Part shown: positions 23,650 to 36,621 of the stretch, in pieces
How the letters are laid out: every line of letters starts with the position of its first letter
Numbering within the stretch: position 1 is the first letter of the stretch
Assembly: GCA_026874595.1 (NCBI GenBank)
Contig: CM049308.1
Coordinates: forward strand, 16,366,001 to 16,430,000
Direction: 5' to 3'
Source of the DNA: Sipunculus nudus
Taxonomy: Eukaryota > Annelida > Sipuncula > Golfingiida > Sipunculidae
Length of the DNA: 64,000 nucleotides
Notes under the pieces: generated by a model
The model's database searches: none
The model's input: the letters and a program-made list of their open reading frames with translations, nothing else
Told to the model about the DNA's origin: nothing
Program-made: the position numbers and the translations under genes

Positions 23650-23935
23650 AAAAAAAATGATGACAGGGATGAGGCTGATGGTGATCTTGATGCTAATGCT
23701 GATGATAATGTTAAATCTGTTTATGACAACAAATGTCAGAGTGATTTTAACAGTGATAAAGATAATAGAAATTATGGTCATGCTAGTGATGACCTTGAAG
23801 ACAAAAGTTACAGTTTCAGTTAATGATGACAATGGTGACAGTGATGACAAAATGACCCCAGAAATAATGTTGATGAGAAGTAGAGTGATAATCATGATGA
23901 AAATGTTGGTATTGTGAAGCTTGTTCATGATGAGA
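23650..23935. repeat. Degenerate GAT-type trinucleotide tract
   Basis: Repeated 'gatgatgac', 'gatggtgat', 'ctgatgataatg' phrases form an old trinucleotide-like tract. It keeps frames open on both strands (plus 23657-23917, minus 23626-23928), but these reflect low complexity and not genes. A poly-A run at about 23645-23657 precedes it. Confidence 0.6.
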
Positions 23936-25367
23936 TGATATTGTCAGAGAAGGGCATCAGCAATGCTATCTTGAGGAGGTGATATTTATCTTGACTGACA
24001 TTTTCAGCTTGTTAAACATGAAAGCACAATGAAATGGCTTCGTCTGGAAATAGGGTCTCGATATATTACATGCATAAACTATTCATTGATGTCTGCAGTC
24101 GATGCAGGAGTGAAAAGAAGAAAAGGTCATTTTTCAGTCTACAGTCTGTACCACCTTAAATCATGACAGTCTTATTAACAGTACAATACGTGTCTTCACC
24201 TATTGATTGGCTGCTTGATAAGGGAGGGTCCTGTGCCAGTCCATATTTATTAAAGTACACAGAAGTGAAAATCACCATTTCATTTATGGTCCAGACTGAG
24301 TCCTGTGGTCAAAAGGTTAGGTCCAGTTCTGATCCAATTAATTATAATTAAACTTCAGGAAACTGAAATTTTAATTCATTTCAATTTTTTGTTTTAATAT
24401 CAGTTCCAATTCAAAGTGTTCATATTCAATTAAAATTTGCAATCTTAGACAATACTTGGGAACAAACTGATGGAGAGTTCTGCGATGGAGAATTCTGCTA
24501 TACAGTAAACCTAGTTTGTACCTTACAGTATGGAACAGGTCAGTGCTCACTGTACTACTTGTAACACTCATTAGAGGTATCTTTTATTTCTAATAATAAA
24601 AAAAAAAAAAAAACTGCATGCCTGATCTTGAACCATTCTCATACAAAGACAACTTCTAATGGGCAATACTTGAGAGATTGAACATTTCTCTATGATTCAG
24701 CACAAATCATCTGAGATCAACACTCATTTAATTCCAATTAATTTCAATTCCTTTTCATGTGATACAATTTTCCTTCAATTCCATTTCAATTCAGAATTGA
24801 ACTAAGGTCTGATCAGAAGTTGATTAATCATTTCTTCCAATTTAACCTGTGAATTTTGACAGGTAATTTTGATAGGTAATCTTATAAAACTAATAAAAAT
24901 TATAGAAAGCGTCCGATATGGGGACACAAACCCTGGGCAGAAGATAGTGTTCAAAGTTAGTGCCTTGGAATTTTAATTAAACCTGTTAATTCCTTAGAAC
25001 TTTTTCATTGAAATTTTTTTTTAAACCAACCTGGACATTGTGGTATTGCTGTCCATGAATTGACTATCAACACAACGAACGACAACCATGGCCCCCATGC
25101 TGTACATTGATTTACTGACAGCTTTCAGGGACATGGCAGGTGGAGTGACATCATTGTCCTCTGTGATATCACAACTCGCATTCGCAAGATGGCCATATTG
25201 TCACATGTTACATCCTAGTATAAACAAATGTGCTTTGAAATCCCATAATACACCTATTCCAGGGTTATTTACGCTTGGATTAACACCAAAATTTAAAGAC
25301 TTGGAGATTAATACCAATCTACATGAAAAATTTCAATCAAATCTGTGATACCCAGATATCTTGCAGA
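23936..25367. other. Unannotated AT-rich stretch
   Basis: Contains a 15-base A run at about 24598-24613 and several 'aattgaaattg'-like phrases (24365-24800). No gene seen. Confidence 0.4.
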
Positions 25368-25368
25368 C

Positions 25369-25388
25369 ATGCACACACACACACACAC
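25369..25388. repeat. CA microsatellite
   Basis: About ten CA dinucleotides, uninterrupted. Confidence 0.85.
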
Positions 25389-25469
25389 AGAATAGAGTGA
25401 AAACAATAAACCTCACTTTGGGCAGGGTTAATTTTGAAGTTAAAGGATCAAATGACTCACATTTGTGGG

Positions 25470-25535
25470 TTGGGATAGCAGCCAATGACCAAAGCATGGG
25501 ACACTGTTTAAAATGTGGGGTTTGATTCCAGTTAC
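25470..25535 (+). mobile_element. tRNA-like SINE head
   Basis: The A-box-like TAGCAGCCAATGA (from 25476) and a good B box GGTTTGATTCC (25519-25529) are at tRNA spacing. 'AAAGCATGGGAC' between them resembles a tRNA D-arm/anticodon stem. Mismatches in the stems argue for a SINE head and against a working tRNA gene. Confidence 0.4.
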
Positions 25536-25559
25536 TTGCCTAATTGCATGATGAAATTT

Positions 25560-26884
25560 AAACCATAAAAATACTGTTACCATAACATTCACACTGTTCT
25601 CAATATTACACCTGTCATATTTATCTCTCATAAGGAGGAATATGTTGTCCTCAGTGTTTGTTGTCTTTTGCTCTTCTCCTGGACTACTTTGTCAACAAAA
25701 ACAGTATAATGCTGTTAGGAATCTTGAAATCCCTTATATACAAACTTTGATGTTAAATCTTATTGACCATTAAATTTGTCTGTTTATTTGTCATAATTTA
25801 CTTTGATCAAATTGATGTAAATATGGCTTGGAGAAACAAGTAAAAAACATTTGATCTGAATCTTGCTAAGGTTAACCTTATATACTGGTATCATAGAGGC
25901 CCCAGCAAATGACATTAAATTCCCAAACTACTTATAAACTGTGCTCATAGGTTCTCTTTATTATCATGAATACAGGCCATTCCTTTGGACTATTCTTATT
26001 CCTATATATAAAAAACCCTGAAATCCAGAAGTCTTCACAATATCATATTCTCATATGATTTTTCTCATTTTCATAAAAAAAATAGTAGTACAGCCACATA
26101 GACATTTACTATCTGTGAGGATATACTGTATGAATAAAAACTGTTGCTTTAGAATTAGATTCAACAATTCAGTATGATCATAAATTGGCAATGCTATTTA
26201 CAGGACATAAATATACATCTGTGCAATGGAGAATGGTTATTTATGAAGTACAATTGCTTTCCCAATTCCCACCTTCTGAATAGATAGGTTCAGATATAAT
26301 CAGCAACCCAGTATAGTCGCTTGATGAATACAGATGGCCCAAGGTTTCTCTGGCGGGCTCTGTTTATTAAATTACTGTATGATCAATAGGTATCTGTGTT
26401 AATCAGTGGGAGGACTAATAAAAATTAATGAGGTGATTAAATAGGATAAAACTCAGCCCTTGAACTGGTTCAGTATTTATCTGGGTTCTGTGTCTTGTGT
26501 ATTACAGAAGAACAACCACCCTGTTTTAGTGGGTGGATGAAACACTGTGTAACCATGGTAACATTTACTAATTGTATTCTGGGTGTCCATAGGAAATAAT
26601 TATCAGTAATTGTAGGGGTATTATTGATAACTATTGTAATTAACAGTTATCATCTGCACCTAGAAAATTAAGGTATACCTTTGTGATAATCTTCCTTTTG
26701 TTTATTTTTTGTGTATATTTGTGTTGTTTTTGTGTATGCTTTTGTAGTTTGTGAGTCTGTTTTTGTCGTTACTTCTTGGCAGGAGTACTCAAATGGAAGT
26801 TAATACTCTTTTCATGAAACATGTTATTTATCTTATATTGATCCTTTTATCATGATGATAAGTGATAGTTCGTTTTGTGAAATA
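25560..26884. other. Unannotated stretch
   Basis: AT-rich, no gene or repeat end recognised. Confidence 0.4.
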
Positions 26885-27670
26885 GGATGAACTTAAAATT
26901 CCTTAATGAACATGATCCAGATGTGAATCCAGGATGAATTTACAATTTCCTGTTGATCCATATCCAGATATGATCAAGGATTATATTAAAATTCCTTGTT
27001 CCTCCAGATCCAGATAGTGAAGACTTTAAATTCCTCATTGTTCCATATATGCATCAAGGATGATCTTAAAATTACTTTTCCCTCTAGATCTAGATCCAGG
27101 GTGAAAATGTCAGTCCAGGATGAACATAAAATGCCTCATTGATCCAGATGTGAATCCAGGATGAACTTAAATTTCCACAGTGATCCAGAAATGAATTCAG
27201 GATGAACATAAATTTCATCATTAATCAATATCTAGATGTGAATCCAGGTTCAACATAAATTTCCACATTGATCCAGGTGTGAATCCAGATGAACATAAAT
27301 TTCCTCATTGATCCAGGTGTAAATCCAGATTGAACAAATTTCTTCACTGATCAAGATATCAAGATATGGATGCAGGATGAATCTAATTTTCCACATTGAT
27401 CCAGGTGTGAATCCAGATGAACATAAATTTCCTCATTGATCCAGGTGTGAATCCAGATTGAACATAAATTTTTTCACTGATCAAGATTTCAAGATGTGAA
27501 TGCAGGATGAACATAAATTTCCTCATTAATCCAGATGTGAATGCAGGATGAACATAAATTTCCTCATTGATCCAGATGTGAATGCAGGATGAACATAAAT
27601 TTCCTCATTGATCCAGCTGTGAATGCATGATGAACCTAAATTTCTTCATTGATATAGATATGAATCCACA
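26885..27670. repeat. Minisatellite, unit about 41-42 bp
   Basis: The units combine 'gatccagatgtgaat', 'ccaggatgaacataaa' and 'tttcctcatt'. About 17-18 units can be followed; those at 27120-27620 are the most alike and the edges are diverged. A unit variant with 'caagatttcaagatgtg' occurs twice (near 27345 and 27480), suggesting block duplication within the array. No open frame is kept, so this is non-coding. Confidence 0.85.
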
Positions 27671-27761
27671 ATGATTTTTCCTCCAGTAGATTCCCTGTCA
27701 CTTTAAATTTTGACCACCATTATTGAATAGTTGCTTGTGATATAATTTGCTTCTTTGACCA

Positions 27762-27828
27762 GTGGTAGCTCCCGTAGATAGAGCCTTCACCCCCTTGGAT
27801 GGTGACTGTTAATTGAATCCCAGTACAT
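27762..27828 (+). mobile_element. tRNA-like SINE head
   Basis: 'TGGTAGCTCCCGTAGATAGAG' resembles an A-box region and 'TTAATTGAATCC' (about 27809-27820) a B box at plausible spacing. The stems do not fold as a clean tRNA, so a SINE fragment is likelier than a tRNA gene. Confidence 0.35.
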
Positions 27829-28849
27829 ACTGTTTAAAATATCTTCCCTTTTAAAAAGATGGCTTTGAATGTCCAGGGTTGGCAGGATTTACAGGAGTAT
27901 ATTGTATTTTATAATGTTCAGCAATAGAAGATAATTTGTACATACCCTGTAGTCACTATAGTACATGCACTTGACTGTCCCAGCCTCAGTCAATCATCTG
28001 CAGACATAAACAACTGGCAGTCGACAGCAAAGTGCTCATCAACTAGTCTCTGGTCAGACCCAAGTCTTCTGCAGTTAATTAATAATCATTAAATACTAAG
28101 AGTAATTGTGAAGGATACAATCAGTAAAAGATGATTAAACTTCATTGATCATGGGACTGATGGCGTTTATTGTTATAAAGTCTTCTGATTTAAGATAAAT
28201 GCTCTCAATAAATGACACCAGTGGAGGGACATGAGCGATGAATAGTGAGAGGTTTAATACCCAGCCGATTAGTAAATATGGAGGCCAAAGCAGAAGTTAT
28301 GATAACGATAAATGGCTCAACATTAACTGTTCTCTGAGGAAGAGAATCACACTGGTGGTCTTGGGTTTTAATTCTAAATAATTGGATCAGTCTAAATGAC
28401 TCACAGTGTTACAAAAAATATACAACAGAAGGTGTTTTCAAACAAAGGATTACTCTTCTTTTGAGGATTTACTGAAAATTACACTGACTACTCTTTTTTC
28501 ACTTTTTTAGCAACAATCTTTTTTCTTCTCTTTTTTTTAGTAAAAGAGTCCTGAGATATACTATTTCTCACCAGATGTTACAGCAAGGAAAAGAATGGGA
28601 CATTTTCGCAGATTTGACGTTCAAATGTCCAGCATGTGTCACAACATGTGAAAAATGCACCTATCTTCATGTGGGGGAGGTGCATCAGGCAGGTTTTTGA
28701 CTTTAAGAGCTATATATATATACATGTAATTGAATCAGTCTGTGTTAAAAAATGGGGAGCTGTCACTAACTTTACACTTTTTTTTACTGTTTATTTCAAA
28801 GAAGGCTATTCTTTTTGTCCAGAGCACAAACTCTTTTTTTCTGCTTTTT
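27829..28849. other. Unannotated stretch
   Basis: No gene recognised. T-rich towards the right, where the next element inserts. Confidence 0.4.
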
Positions 28850-31465
28850 AGCTCAGCTGACTATAAGTCATCTGAGCTATAGTCGTGGTCCATTGTCCGT
28901 CGTCCGTCCGTCTGTCCGTCCGTCCGTCCGTCCGTAGATGTGGCACGTTTTGAAACCGTAAGACCTAGGAATCCAAAATTCAGCATAATGTTAGATGTCC
29001 CCAAGATCTCCTACCAAGCCGAAAACTGGGTCTTTGCGACTTCATTCCTTTGAGAAAGTAAGGAAAAACCTCAATTTTTTATTAAAAACCTATTTTCACA
29101 CTTTAGGACTGCCTAATATCAAAACCACTCATCTGTTTTTCCTCATATTTCCTATAAATAATCCTCTATATAATTCCTATGTACATGCCAGAAATTAGGT
29201 CTGTATTATTTAATTTAAAAAAGTTATGGGCCCAAACATAATGCATTTTGTAAATAATCAGGAAAGAAATTTTATCACTTAACACAAAACTTGTTTAAGC
29301 TAAGCACTTTTTTTCCAGTCATATTACTTTTATTAATCAAAATTAAATTTTATACCCAAAATTAGATCAAAATCTTTTAAATTTTTAAAAATATTAGAAA
29401 AAATAAAAAATTGGTACCTTAAATTGTGCCCAACTTTGAGCATGGCACGTTTTTTTGCTGTAACTGCTGTGGATTTAATTTTCACAGCATGTTTTTTGTT
29501 AGCATTTCAACTGTTAACACCAAAAATTTGAAACCAGTTGATCAAAAACTGTAGATTTTATTCAAGTTTTCAAGCACCATGTCACTTATTGCCAGTGTTA
29601 TGCAGTTTGCTAGAGCTCAGCTCCTGAGCTTCAGCTCTAAGTTCCTTAAATTTGGCATACAGTTAGATTTCTCCAAAATCCCCTACCATGCCAAGAATTT
29701 GGTCACTAGGACTTAATTCCTTTGAGATATCAATGAAAAACTTCATTTTTCCATTAAAAACCCAATGTTACACTTTAAGACTGCCTAATATCAAAACCAC
29801 TGATCTGACTTTGATCATATATAATATACATATTTTTCTATACATTCACTATGCACATGCCAGAAATGATGTCAGTATTGTGTATTTTTTTTAAGTTATG
29901 GGCCCAAACATAATGCACTTTGTAAAAAAATCAAGAAATATATTTACTCCCTTAACAAGGGCATTGCTGAAGCTAGAGATCTTTTTTGTCAGGGATGTAA
30001 CATTATTTAATCAAGATTCAATTGAATACCCAAAATTAGTTCTGAATTTTTCAAATTTTATAAGTTATTAGTATAAATATAAAATTAGTACCTTAAATTT
30101 TGCCCAACTGTGACCATTGCACGTTTGTTTCCCGTGAGCACTGTTGATATAATTTTCATATCATGCACACATAAGGATTTCAGCTTTTTAGTTTAGAAAG
30201 CTGAAAGAAATTTGCCAAATATTGTAGCTTTTATTAATGTTTTTTATGAGACCCTGTCAGACTTTGGCTCTCTCCAGCCCCTCTTGAGTCACCTGTATGT
30301 TGACCTTGTTGACCTTTCATCAAATTATGCACGCTTGAGGGGAGAATCCAGGCAGCTTATGGCCAGCCACAGTTGATCCAGGTGTTCAACCCAACTCATC
30401 TAGTAGTTTTAACCAACAACATAACAATAAACAATAAATTAATAAATTTTTATTGGTTTTTAATAACAAATTAAAGAAAAATAGAAAAGGAATTTGTTAG
30501 TTTATAATAACAGGAAATTAACTTGCAGTTACTGATGATATAAGAATCTTGTATCGATGGGTAGAATGTCACATATTCCAAATAACACCATGCAGTCACC
30601 TATGGCATTTTTCAGTTCATTTTTAATGATAAAGAAGTAAATCATATTATTCATTACTAATCATTAAGGATTATATGAAGGAAATTTATGATAGACAAAG
30701 ATGCAGTTGATAATATTAATCTAGATTCCTTCTGTGTCTAGTGTGTACATTGATGTGAAATTAGTCCAAAATGAATTTTTTACAGTTATTTTTTAATATA
30801 AATAAAAGCCATTAAACCAGGTACTTATGATCATTATTTAAATGTGTGAATTTTGTATATTCTGGATTCTCAACATCATTGTTTGGTGAAAACAGAATAA
30901 ATACCAGACATGGTGCGAATACTTTGTAATTGTATTTAAATACGAATATGATTATGTACTCCATTATAAAATTTCTTGCATAAAGAATGGGAATTCAGGT
31001 ACAAATGAAAGTATATGAATACTCGTGCAAATACTTTCAAAATGTATTCATTAATGCATTCATGAATATATTCTTTAATATTATTTTAATAATCATATCA
31101 GTTATATTTCATTTTAAAAAAATCATATGATTCTCTTATTATTTTTAATAAAAATTATATTTGGGACAATATTTGTAATTTTTTTAATAAATAGTTAAAC
31201 TCTTATATTATATGTTCTGCTTATAAGTTATATGGCCAAGTCAAAATCTGTGTGACAGTAGTACTCCATTTGTTAATAAAATAAATGAAATCAATCCTCT
31301 TCACTGTCTCCAAAGGTACTATCAAAATCATACATAAGCTAAACAACAACAACTCATAATACAGCTTATATTTATTACCACACAAAACCAGCATGTGCCT
31401 CATTTTTAAATAATATTTTTTTATCATATATAACAGCTGAGCGTCGTGACCCATAGGTCCCTTGT
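28850..31465 (+). mobile_element. Helentron-like non-autonomous element, 2.6-kb family, copy 1
   Basis: The 5' end is a stem-loop, AGCTCAGCTGACT / ATA / AGTCATCTGAGCT, one mismatch in 13 bp, followed by a TCCG/TCTG tract (about 28897-28935). The 3' end has CAGCTGAGC (inverted copy of the 5' arm), the short hairpin GACC-CATA-GGTC and CTTGT (31461-31465). Both flanks are T-rich, as expected for insertion between T residues. Two internal units are diverged duplicates: about 28965-29600 and 29640-30240 share 'ctaccaagccgaaaactggg'-like and 'gactgcctaatatcaaaacc' phrases. No coding capacity is seen. The Helentron/Helitron2 assignment rests on end structure only. Confidence 0.75.
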
Positions 31466-31659
31466 TTTGTTTTGTTATTTACCTTTGGCAGACCTGTCGT
31501 GAGGGGACACCTTTGGGGTATGTCCAAAGTGTACCTGCGTGTCCCTTCATCACAGGTAGGGACATATGAATGGGGATTTTTTTTTTATAATACTGTTGTA
31601 TTGATGAATGGGGATGTTTGGAAAGGGGTTGGTTGATTGAATGTTATGTGTTAAGTAAA

Positions 31660-31870
31660 TAACAAAAGTAACACAGGTATAGAAAATAAATATAATAATA
31701 AATTAAAATAACATATAATACATGGAAAATATATTAACATGAAAAATAACAATTATATGGACAATAAATTTACATGGAAAAAAACATATTTACATGGACA
31801 ATATATTTACATGGAAAATAACATATTTGCATGGACAAAATAAACATATATACATTTACATATCACAATT
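31660..31870. repeat. AT-rich tandem tract, unit about 20-40 bp
   Basis: 'atatttacatggacaa' and 'tacatggaaaataacat' alternate several times between 31720 and 31850. Composition is almost entirely A, T and G. Confidence 0.6.
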
Positions 31871-33857
31871 ATAACTTTGCAAAATTCTTCGTCTCCTTTT
31901 AAGCATAAACGAAGGATCCAGGGTACTGAACGAAGTAGTGCTCTCATCATGTGACCTTTAACTATTACACTTAGGAAGTGTGGATGTTACTACAATTTGT
32001 GGCTATCATTGGTGAGCTACAATGGATAAGGAGTTACTTTACAAATTGATATCCTGTTTTGAGTTTGACTGAACTCTGCATTACCCAGTATGGTCCTGCT
32101 TGTTGAGAAATCTCCAACCTTTTATTAGGAATGTATGAAATTGAACCTGCGTGAACGCACAATATGGTTTGAAACCGATTTTACCAATCCACTTTTAGAA
32201 AAATGTTTTAAAACTGTTTTGTGTGTGTTAGACATGCAGGCTTGCAAGGAAGATGTCCTGTCCATAGTCGAGAGGGCGGTATCTTTATCACAGTACTGCA
32301 TCAAGCTCAGGTGCTTAAATTTTAACAAAACATAAATACCTGATGATGAGAGTGACATTGAGTGGTGCCTGGTGCTGCATAACTGTAGATCATCACTGTA
32401 TTAACTCCAATCAGCTTAATGACATGGTCTGAGAATGGCTGCCAGGGCATAAAGATCCCATCAGGAATTATCCACCTGGTAAATCATGGCTTAGTACATT
32501 AGCTTTGTTTGCGTTTTTCTAGTAATTTTCATGCAAACACCAGGAAGACCTCATGGTTATCTTATAACTTTAAAATTATCACAATAGGTCAAATGGGTTA
32601 AAACAAGTTAGGTTGCTAATTAAATATAATGTACCTGGAAATCCTAGGGAATCCTAAAACTGTTCTGGTTCTTCAAGTCAGATTTTATATATTCAATTTC
32701 ATGCATGATTTATCAATATTGCATTCAGTATTTGTGCCCATAGTTTCTCTGATGGTTACTCAGTCACAGAAGTTGTCTTTTCTCCTCACCACATGTTTTC
32801 TAAAAAAGCAGTACATGTAGACTTCTGTCATCAAACTGGTCTTGGATCATTGTTAACAACGCGCATCAGCAGCTGTATCTTATACAGGTGGGGACCTCCC
32901 CAACCCCACCTTCGTATCATTATTACTCACTTTGTCTTTCTCTTTTCTTTCATCATTCAAGTTTTCTGTAACTGCACCCCATTCTTTATTTATGATACCA
33001 TGGAGTATATGCATTGATATGTGCTACAGGAAGGGGGGGGGGGGGGTCTTTTCCTAAAGTGGGGTATTTGCTATGAACTGGGGATACAACAGCTTCTCTG
33101 ATGCCAGAAGCACCTAGCTCTTTGTGCAGGCAACCTTTCCCCTGTCTTGAACAGAAATGGATCAGTTATATTGGGTGTATTCCTTGTAAATCTGCGCCCC
33201 CCCCCCCCCCAATGGATTAGCTATGACATCCAGATAATCCTTGCGGTTAATGCTTGATTTACCTGATTAATGAGTGACATTGATGTCATCCACTGTCAAT
33301 CTATTTCTTATAATGTGGTTGCCTAGCAACCTCACCTGAATCATTATGATGTCTGTTTTTAAGTACAGGGAGCCCAGGCACATCCACAGGAGAATCATAG
33401 GAACTTGCAGATCAGAAAATTGCCTGGCATAGCCAGTACAAACAAATAACACAAAATAAATGCCAGAGCATGTGCTGTTTAGTATGGCTAGGATACATGG
33501 ATAGTTGTACAAAAAATCTTTCAGGTTAAATATGTCATGACTGTGGATGCTTATCTTAATGTAACCTGGGTTTGATGGCAAAGGAGAAGCTATTAATAAA
33601 TATTATAATAGTTAAACATGGATGCAAACACAACCTTCCTTCACAGTGGTGACATGTTTGGGTCCTGTTAAAATAATTATGGTAATGCAAGATTGTAAAT
33701 AAAATTTTTTTATTACCAAACAACTGATTATTAATCAGTGATTATAATTCAGCATCATCAGCTCATAACTGTCATTCTGATCAAGTTATAACAGTCATCC
33801 ACTTTCAGTAGACAGCTCCATCAACAGGCCATAGACCTATTTGTAAAGAAACTAGGA
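31871..33857. other. Unannotated stretch with G14 and C14 homopolymers
   Basis: No gene recognised. A run of 14 G at 33033-33046 and a run of 14 C at 33197-33210 lie 150 bp apart and could pair. Confidence 0.45.
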
Positions 33858-34675
33858 ACCCATGGGTCTTGATGCTCACCTGAATATGTTGATTATAAGG
33901 AAATGTTTATTTGCTTTTTCAAAATTGGGGGTCCTGTGATCAAGTTTAAAGGCAATCTGTCTACCCAAACTGGAGTCATCATCCATAAACTAATTCCTGT
34001 GTTAATGGGCCCTGTGACCTTGACCTTTCAATTGACCTGGTGACCCAAAAATCATAAAGAAATCTTCCCCTTTTGGCAGGTGAGCCACATGTGGAAGATG
34101 GAAGGTTTGAGATGAAAAGTTAAGCTTAAAATGTAACAACAATCTTTTTGGAGAAATAGGTCCTGTGACCTTGACCTTTGTTCTCATGACCCTTAAACCA
34201 AAAGGTTTCCAACTCCTTTCGGGGTCATACATAACTTAAGTTTGAAACCAGTATGTCAATCCAAACTAGAGTTATTATCTGGAAACATATATGTGGACAG
34301 ATGGCCACTGCCTCCTCGCCATGTGACCCCTAAATTGATTTGGTTCTTCCCCTATTGGCAGGTCAGCTGTATGTGCCAGATGGAAGGTTTAGGATGAGAA
34401 GTTTGGCTTAAAATGCATCCATAACCTTTCTAAATAAGTTGGTACTGTGACCTTACTCTTTGACCTCAAGATCCCAAAATCAATTTTCTTGCTTTAGAGG
34501 TAGTCCATATATATATATCTAAGTCAAGTTTGAAATCCATATGTCAATCAAAACTGGATTTATCATCAGGAAACTAATTTGATGGAAATACAGAAAGACT
34601 AACAGACTGACAGACTGATGGACAGGGTGATTATTATAGGGCATCAGCTTATTCAAGCTGGGCCTAATAAACATA
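33858..34675. repeat. Dispersed repeat with gaccttgacctt units
   Basis: Two or three units of about 150-250 bp share 'cctgtgaccttgacctttg', 'ccttttggcaggt', 'gtggaagatggaaggtttg' and 'agtttgaaa.ccatatgtcaat'-type phrases. The right end (34590-34675) has 'cagactgacagactgatgga' and 'gggcatcagcttattc'. It is a mollusc-type dispersed repeat whose class I cannot name. Confidence 0.65.
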
Positions 34676-35010
34676 CAAGGTTTCAGGACACTAGATGAAA
34701 CCACAGTTGCAAACCTGATAGTTTCAATATAATTTTGCAGTCTCCAAATAAGGGGAAAAATGCAGAAAAAATAAGTTGGCGCCACCAGTCTTCAGGAACT
34801 GAAGAAACCAGTCATTATCAATAAACACGCCAGTTTTGGGGCATTAGATGAAACAACAGACATAATTTCTGTCATTTTACTGTCTCAAAAACAAACAAAA
34901 AATTTGTAAAAATTATAAAAAAAAATATATAGGTGGTGCCTCAAGTCTTTGGAAACTGACAGCCCTGGTCATGATCAATATTTAAGGCAAGATTCATGGC
35001 AATCCATACA
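34676..35010 (-). repeat. Module related to the 35130-36475 element, opposite orientation
   Basis: Read on the minus strand, this segment gives 'cagttcctgaagactggtgg', then 'cgccaac' and a T-rich tail, closely matching the units at 35455-35520 and 35935-36010 of the neighbouring plus-strand element. Two units of about 155 bp are visible. One palindrome, GTTGGCGCCACC, lies at 34775-34786. Confidence 0.55.
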
Positions 35011-35129
35011 TTAATTATCAAGACACTGCAAGTTTTGCATCAAATTTATAATTATTGTGGGAGGTACTATCAGGCCCTATTGGTCATAGATTGCAGTGAC
35101 CTAACTTCAGGTTTCCAAGGATATTTTTT

Positions 35130-36475
35130 AGCTCAGCTGACTGTAAGTCATCTGAGCTATAGCGATCACTCTTTTTCCGTCTGTCCGTCTGTCCATCTGT
35201 CCGTCCGTTAACCTGGCACAAATCGTAACCGCTGAACCTAGAAACTTGTAACTTGACATTCTGAGAGGTCCATGAAAAATCTCCTTGGAAACCAGAAATG
35301 AGGTCTCTGTTACCCATATCCTTCGAGCTATGGGGCCCCAAAATACCCCCCAGAATAGTAAAAAATTTCAACCAAAAACTTCAATATCTCATTAACTACA
35401 CCACTGATGGTCATGATTTTTGGCATACATATTGATCATGAGATGTTCCATCAGTTCCTGCAGACTGGTGGCGCCACCTCTTTTTTTTCAAATTTTTACA
35501 AATTTTTTTCTCTATTTTTTTAGACCTTTAAGGATGTAGATATCTGTCAACAGATGTAACGACTGAACCTAGAATCTTCATTCTTGACACACAGGGAGAC
35601 CCATGAAAAGTCTCCATAGAAACCTGAAATTAGGTCTCTGTTACCCTTATCCTTTGAGCTATGGCACTCCAAAGTACAGCTCAGAATAATGGAAAATTTG
35701 ATACAAAAGCTGAAGTATCTGAACAACTAATGCAGAGATCACCATAATTGTTTGCATGGATATTGATCATTGAGTGTTTCATCAGTTTCTGCGGACTGAT
35801 GGCACCATCTGTATTTGTTCGGGTGTTTTTACGAATTTTTTTCTCAATTTTTGAGACCTTTAAAGATATGAACAGCTGTTAACAGGTTACAAATCATGTT
35901 CATTAATTTTGTCATACATATTGCTCATGAGGTGTTACATCAGTTTCTACAGACTGGGTGTGCCACCACTATTTTTTTTTCAAATTTTTACGAATTTTTT
36001 TCTCTATTTTTTGAGACCTTTAGAGATGTTGTGATCTGTCAACAGGGTACAAATCCTAACAACTGGACTTAGATTCTTCAATCTTGTAATACAAGCAGGC
36101 CCATGAAAAGTGTCTGTGGAAACCTGAAATTAGGTCTCTGTTACCTGTATCCTTCAAGCTATAGGACTCAGAAGTACCCTCCAGAATAATGGAAAATTTG
36201 ATACAAAAGCTGAAGTATCAAAACAACTAATGCAGAGATCACACAATGTGTTTTTATAAGTTTCTGCAGACTGGTGGAGCCACCTGTATTTTTTTAAAGT
36301 TTATGCATTTTTTTCTGTATTTTTGAGATATATAAATACAGACACAGTCTTGGCCTGTTGGTTAATCTGTTTGATGCTTCAGTTGAATGGGTATATACTA
36401 CCATTCAGATGATAAAATTTCCTTTTACGAATCTCTTCCCAGTCAGCTGAGCATCATGACCCATGGGTCACTTGT
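35130..36475 (+). mobile_element. Helentron-like element, second subfamily
   Basis: It has the same 5' stem-loop (AGCTCAGCTGACT ... AGTCATCTGAGCT) and TCCG/TCTG tract (35177-35208) as the 2.6-kb family, but a different body. The body contains about three degenerate units of 300-500 bp built from 'gaacctagaatcttcattc', 'acccatgaaaagtctcc', 'aaattaggtctctgttaccc' and 'cagactggtggcgccacc'. The 3' end is CAGCTGAGC, the perfect palindrome TGACCCATGGGTCA and CTTGT (36471-36475). No coding sequence. Confidence 0.75.
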
Positions 36476-36480
36476 TTTAT

Positions 36481-36621
36481 TGACCTTCCTGAATATTCTG
36501 TTACAAGTTTCTAGTTTCAGCGGTTATGATTTCTGCCCTGTTAATGGACGTCTTGATGGCCAGACTGACATCAGACAAAGGGCCATTCCTGTACCACAGT
36601 TGACTTTTAATCAGCTGAGTT
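36481..36621 (-). mobile_element. 5'-end fragment of the same subfamily, inverted
   Basis: The reverse complement starts 'AACTCAGCTGATTAAAAGTC' and runs to 'gaaactagaaacttgtaac', matching 35130-35255 with divergence. It directly abuts the 3' end of the plus-strand copy, giving a tail-to-inside inverted arrangement. Confidence 0.65.

Noticed and set aside
23626-23928. Open frames on both strands rich in Met, Ile, Val
   Set aside because: Product of a degenerate GAT-type low-complexity tract.
25476-25529. Functional tRNA gene
   Set aside because: A- and B-box-like elements are present, but acceptor and anticodon stems do not pair well.
28897-28935. TCCG-rich tract as a CRISPR-like or satellite array
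   Set aside because: It is a 4-bp microsatellite within an element end; no spacers, and the genome is eukaryotic.
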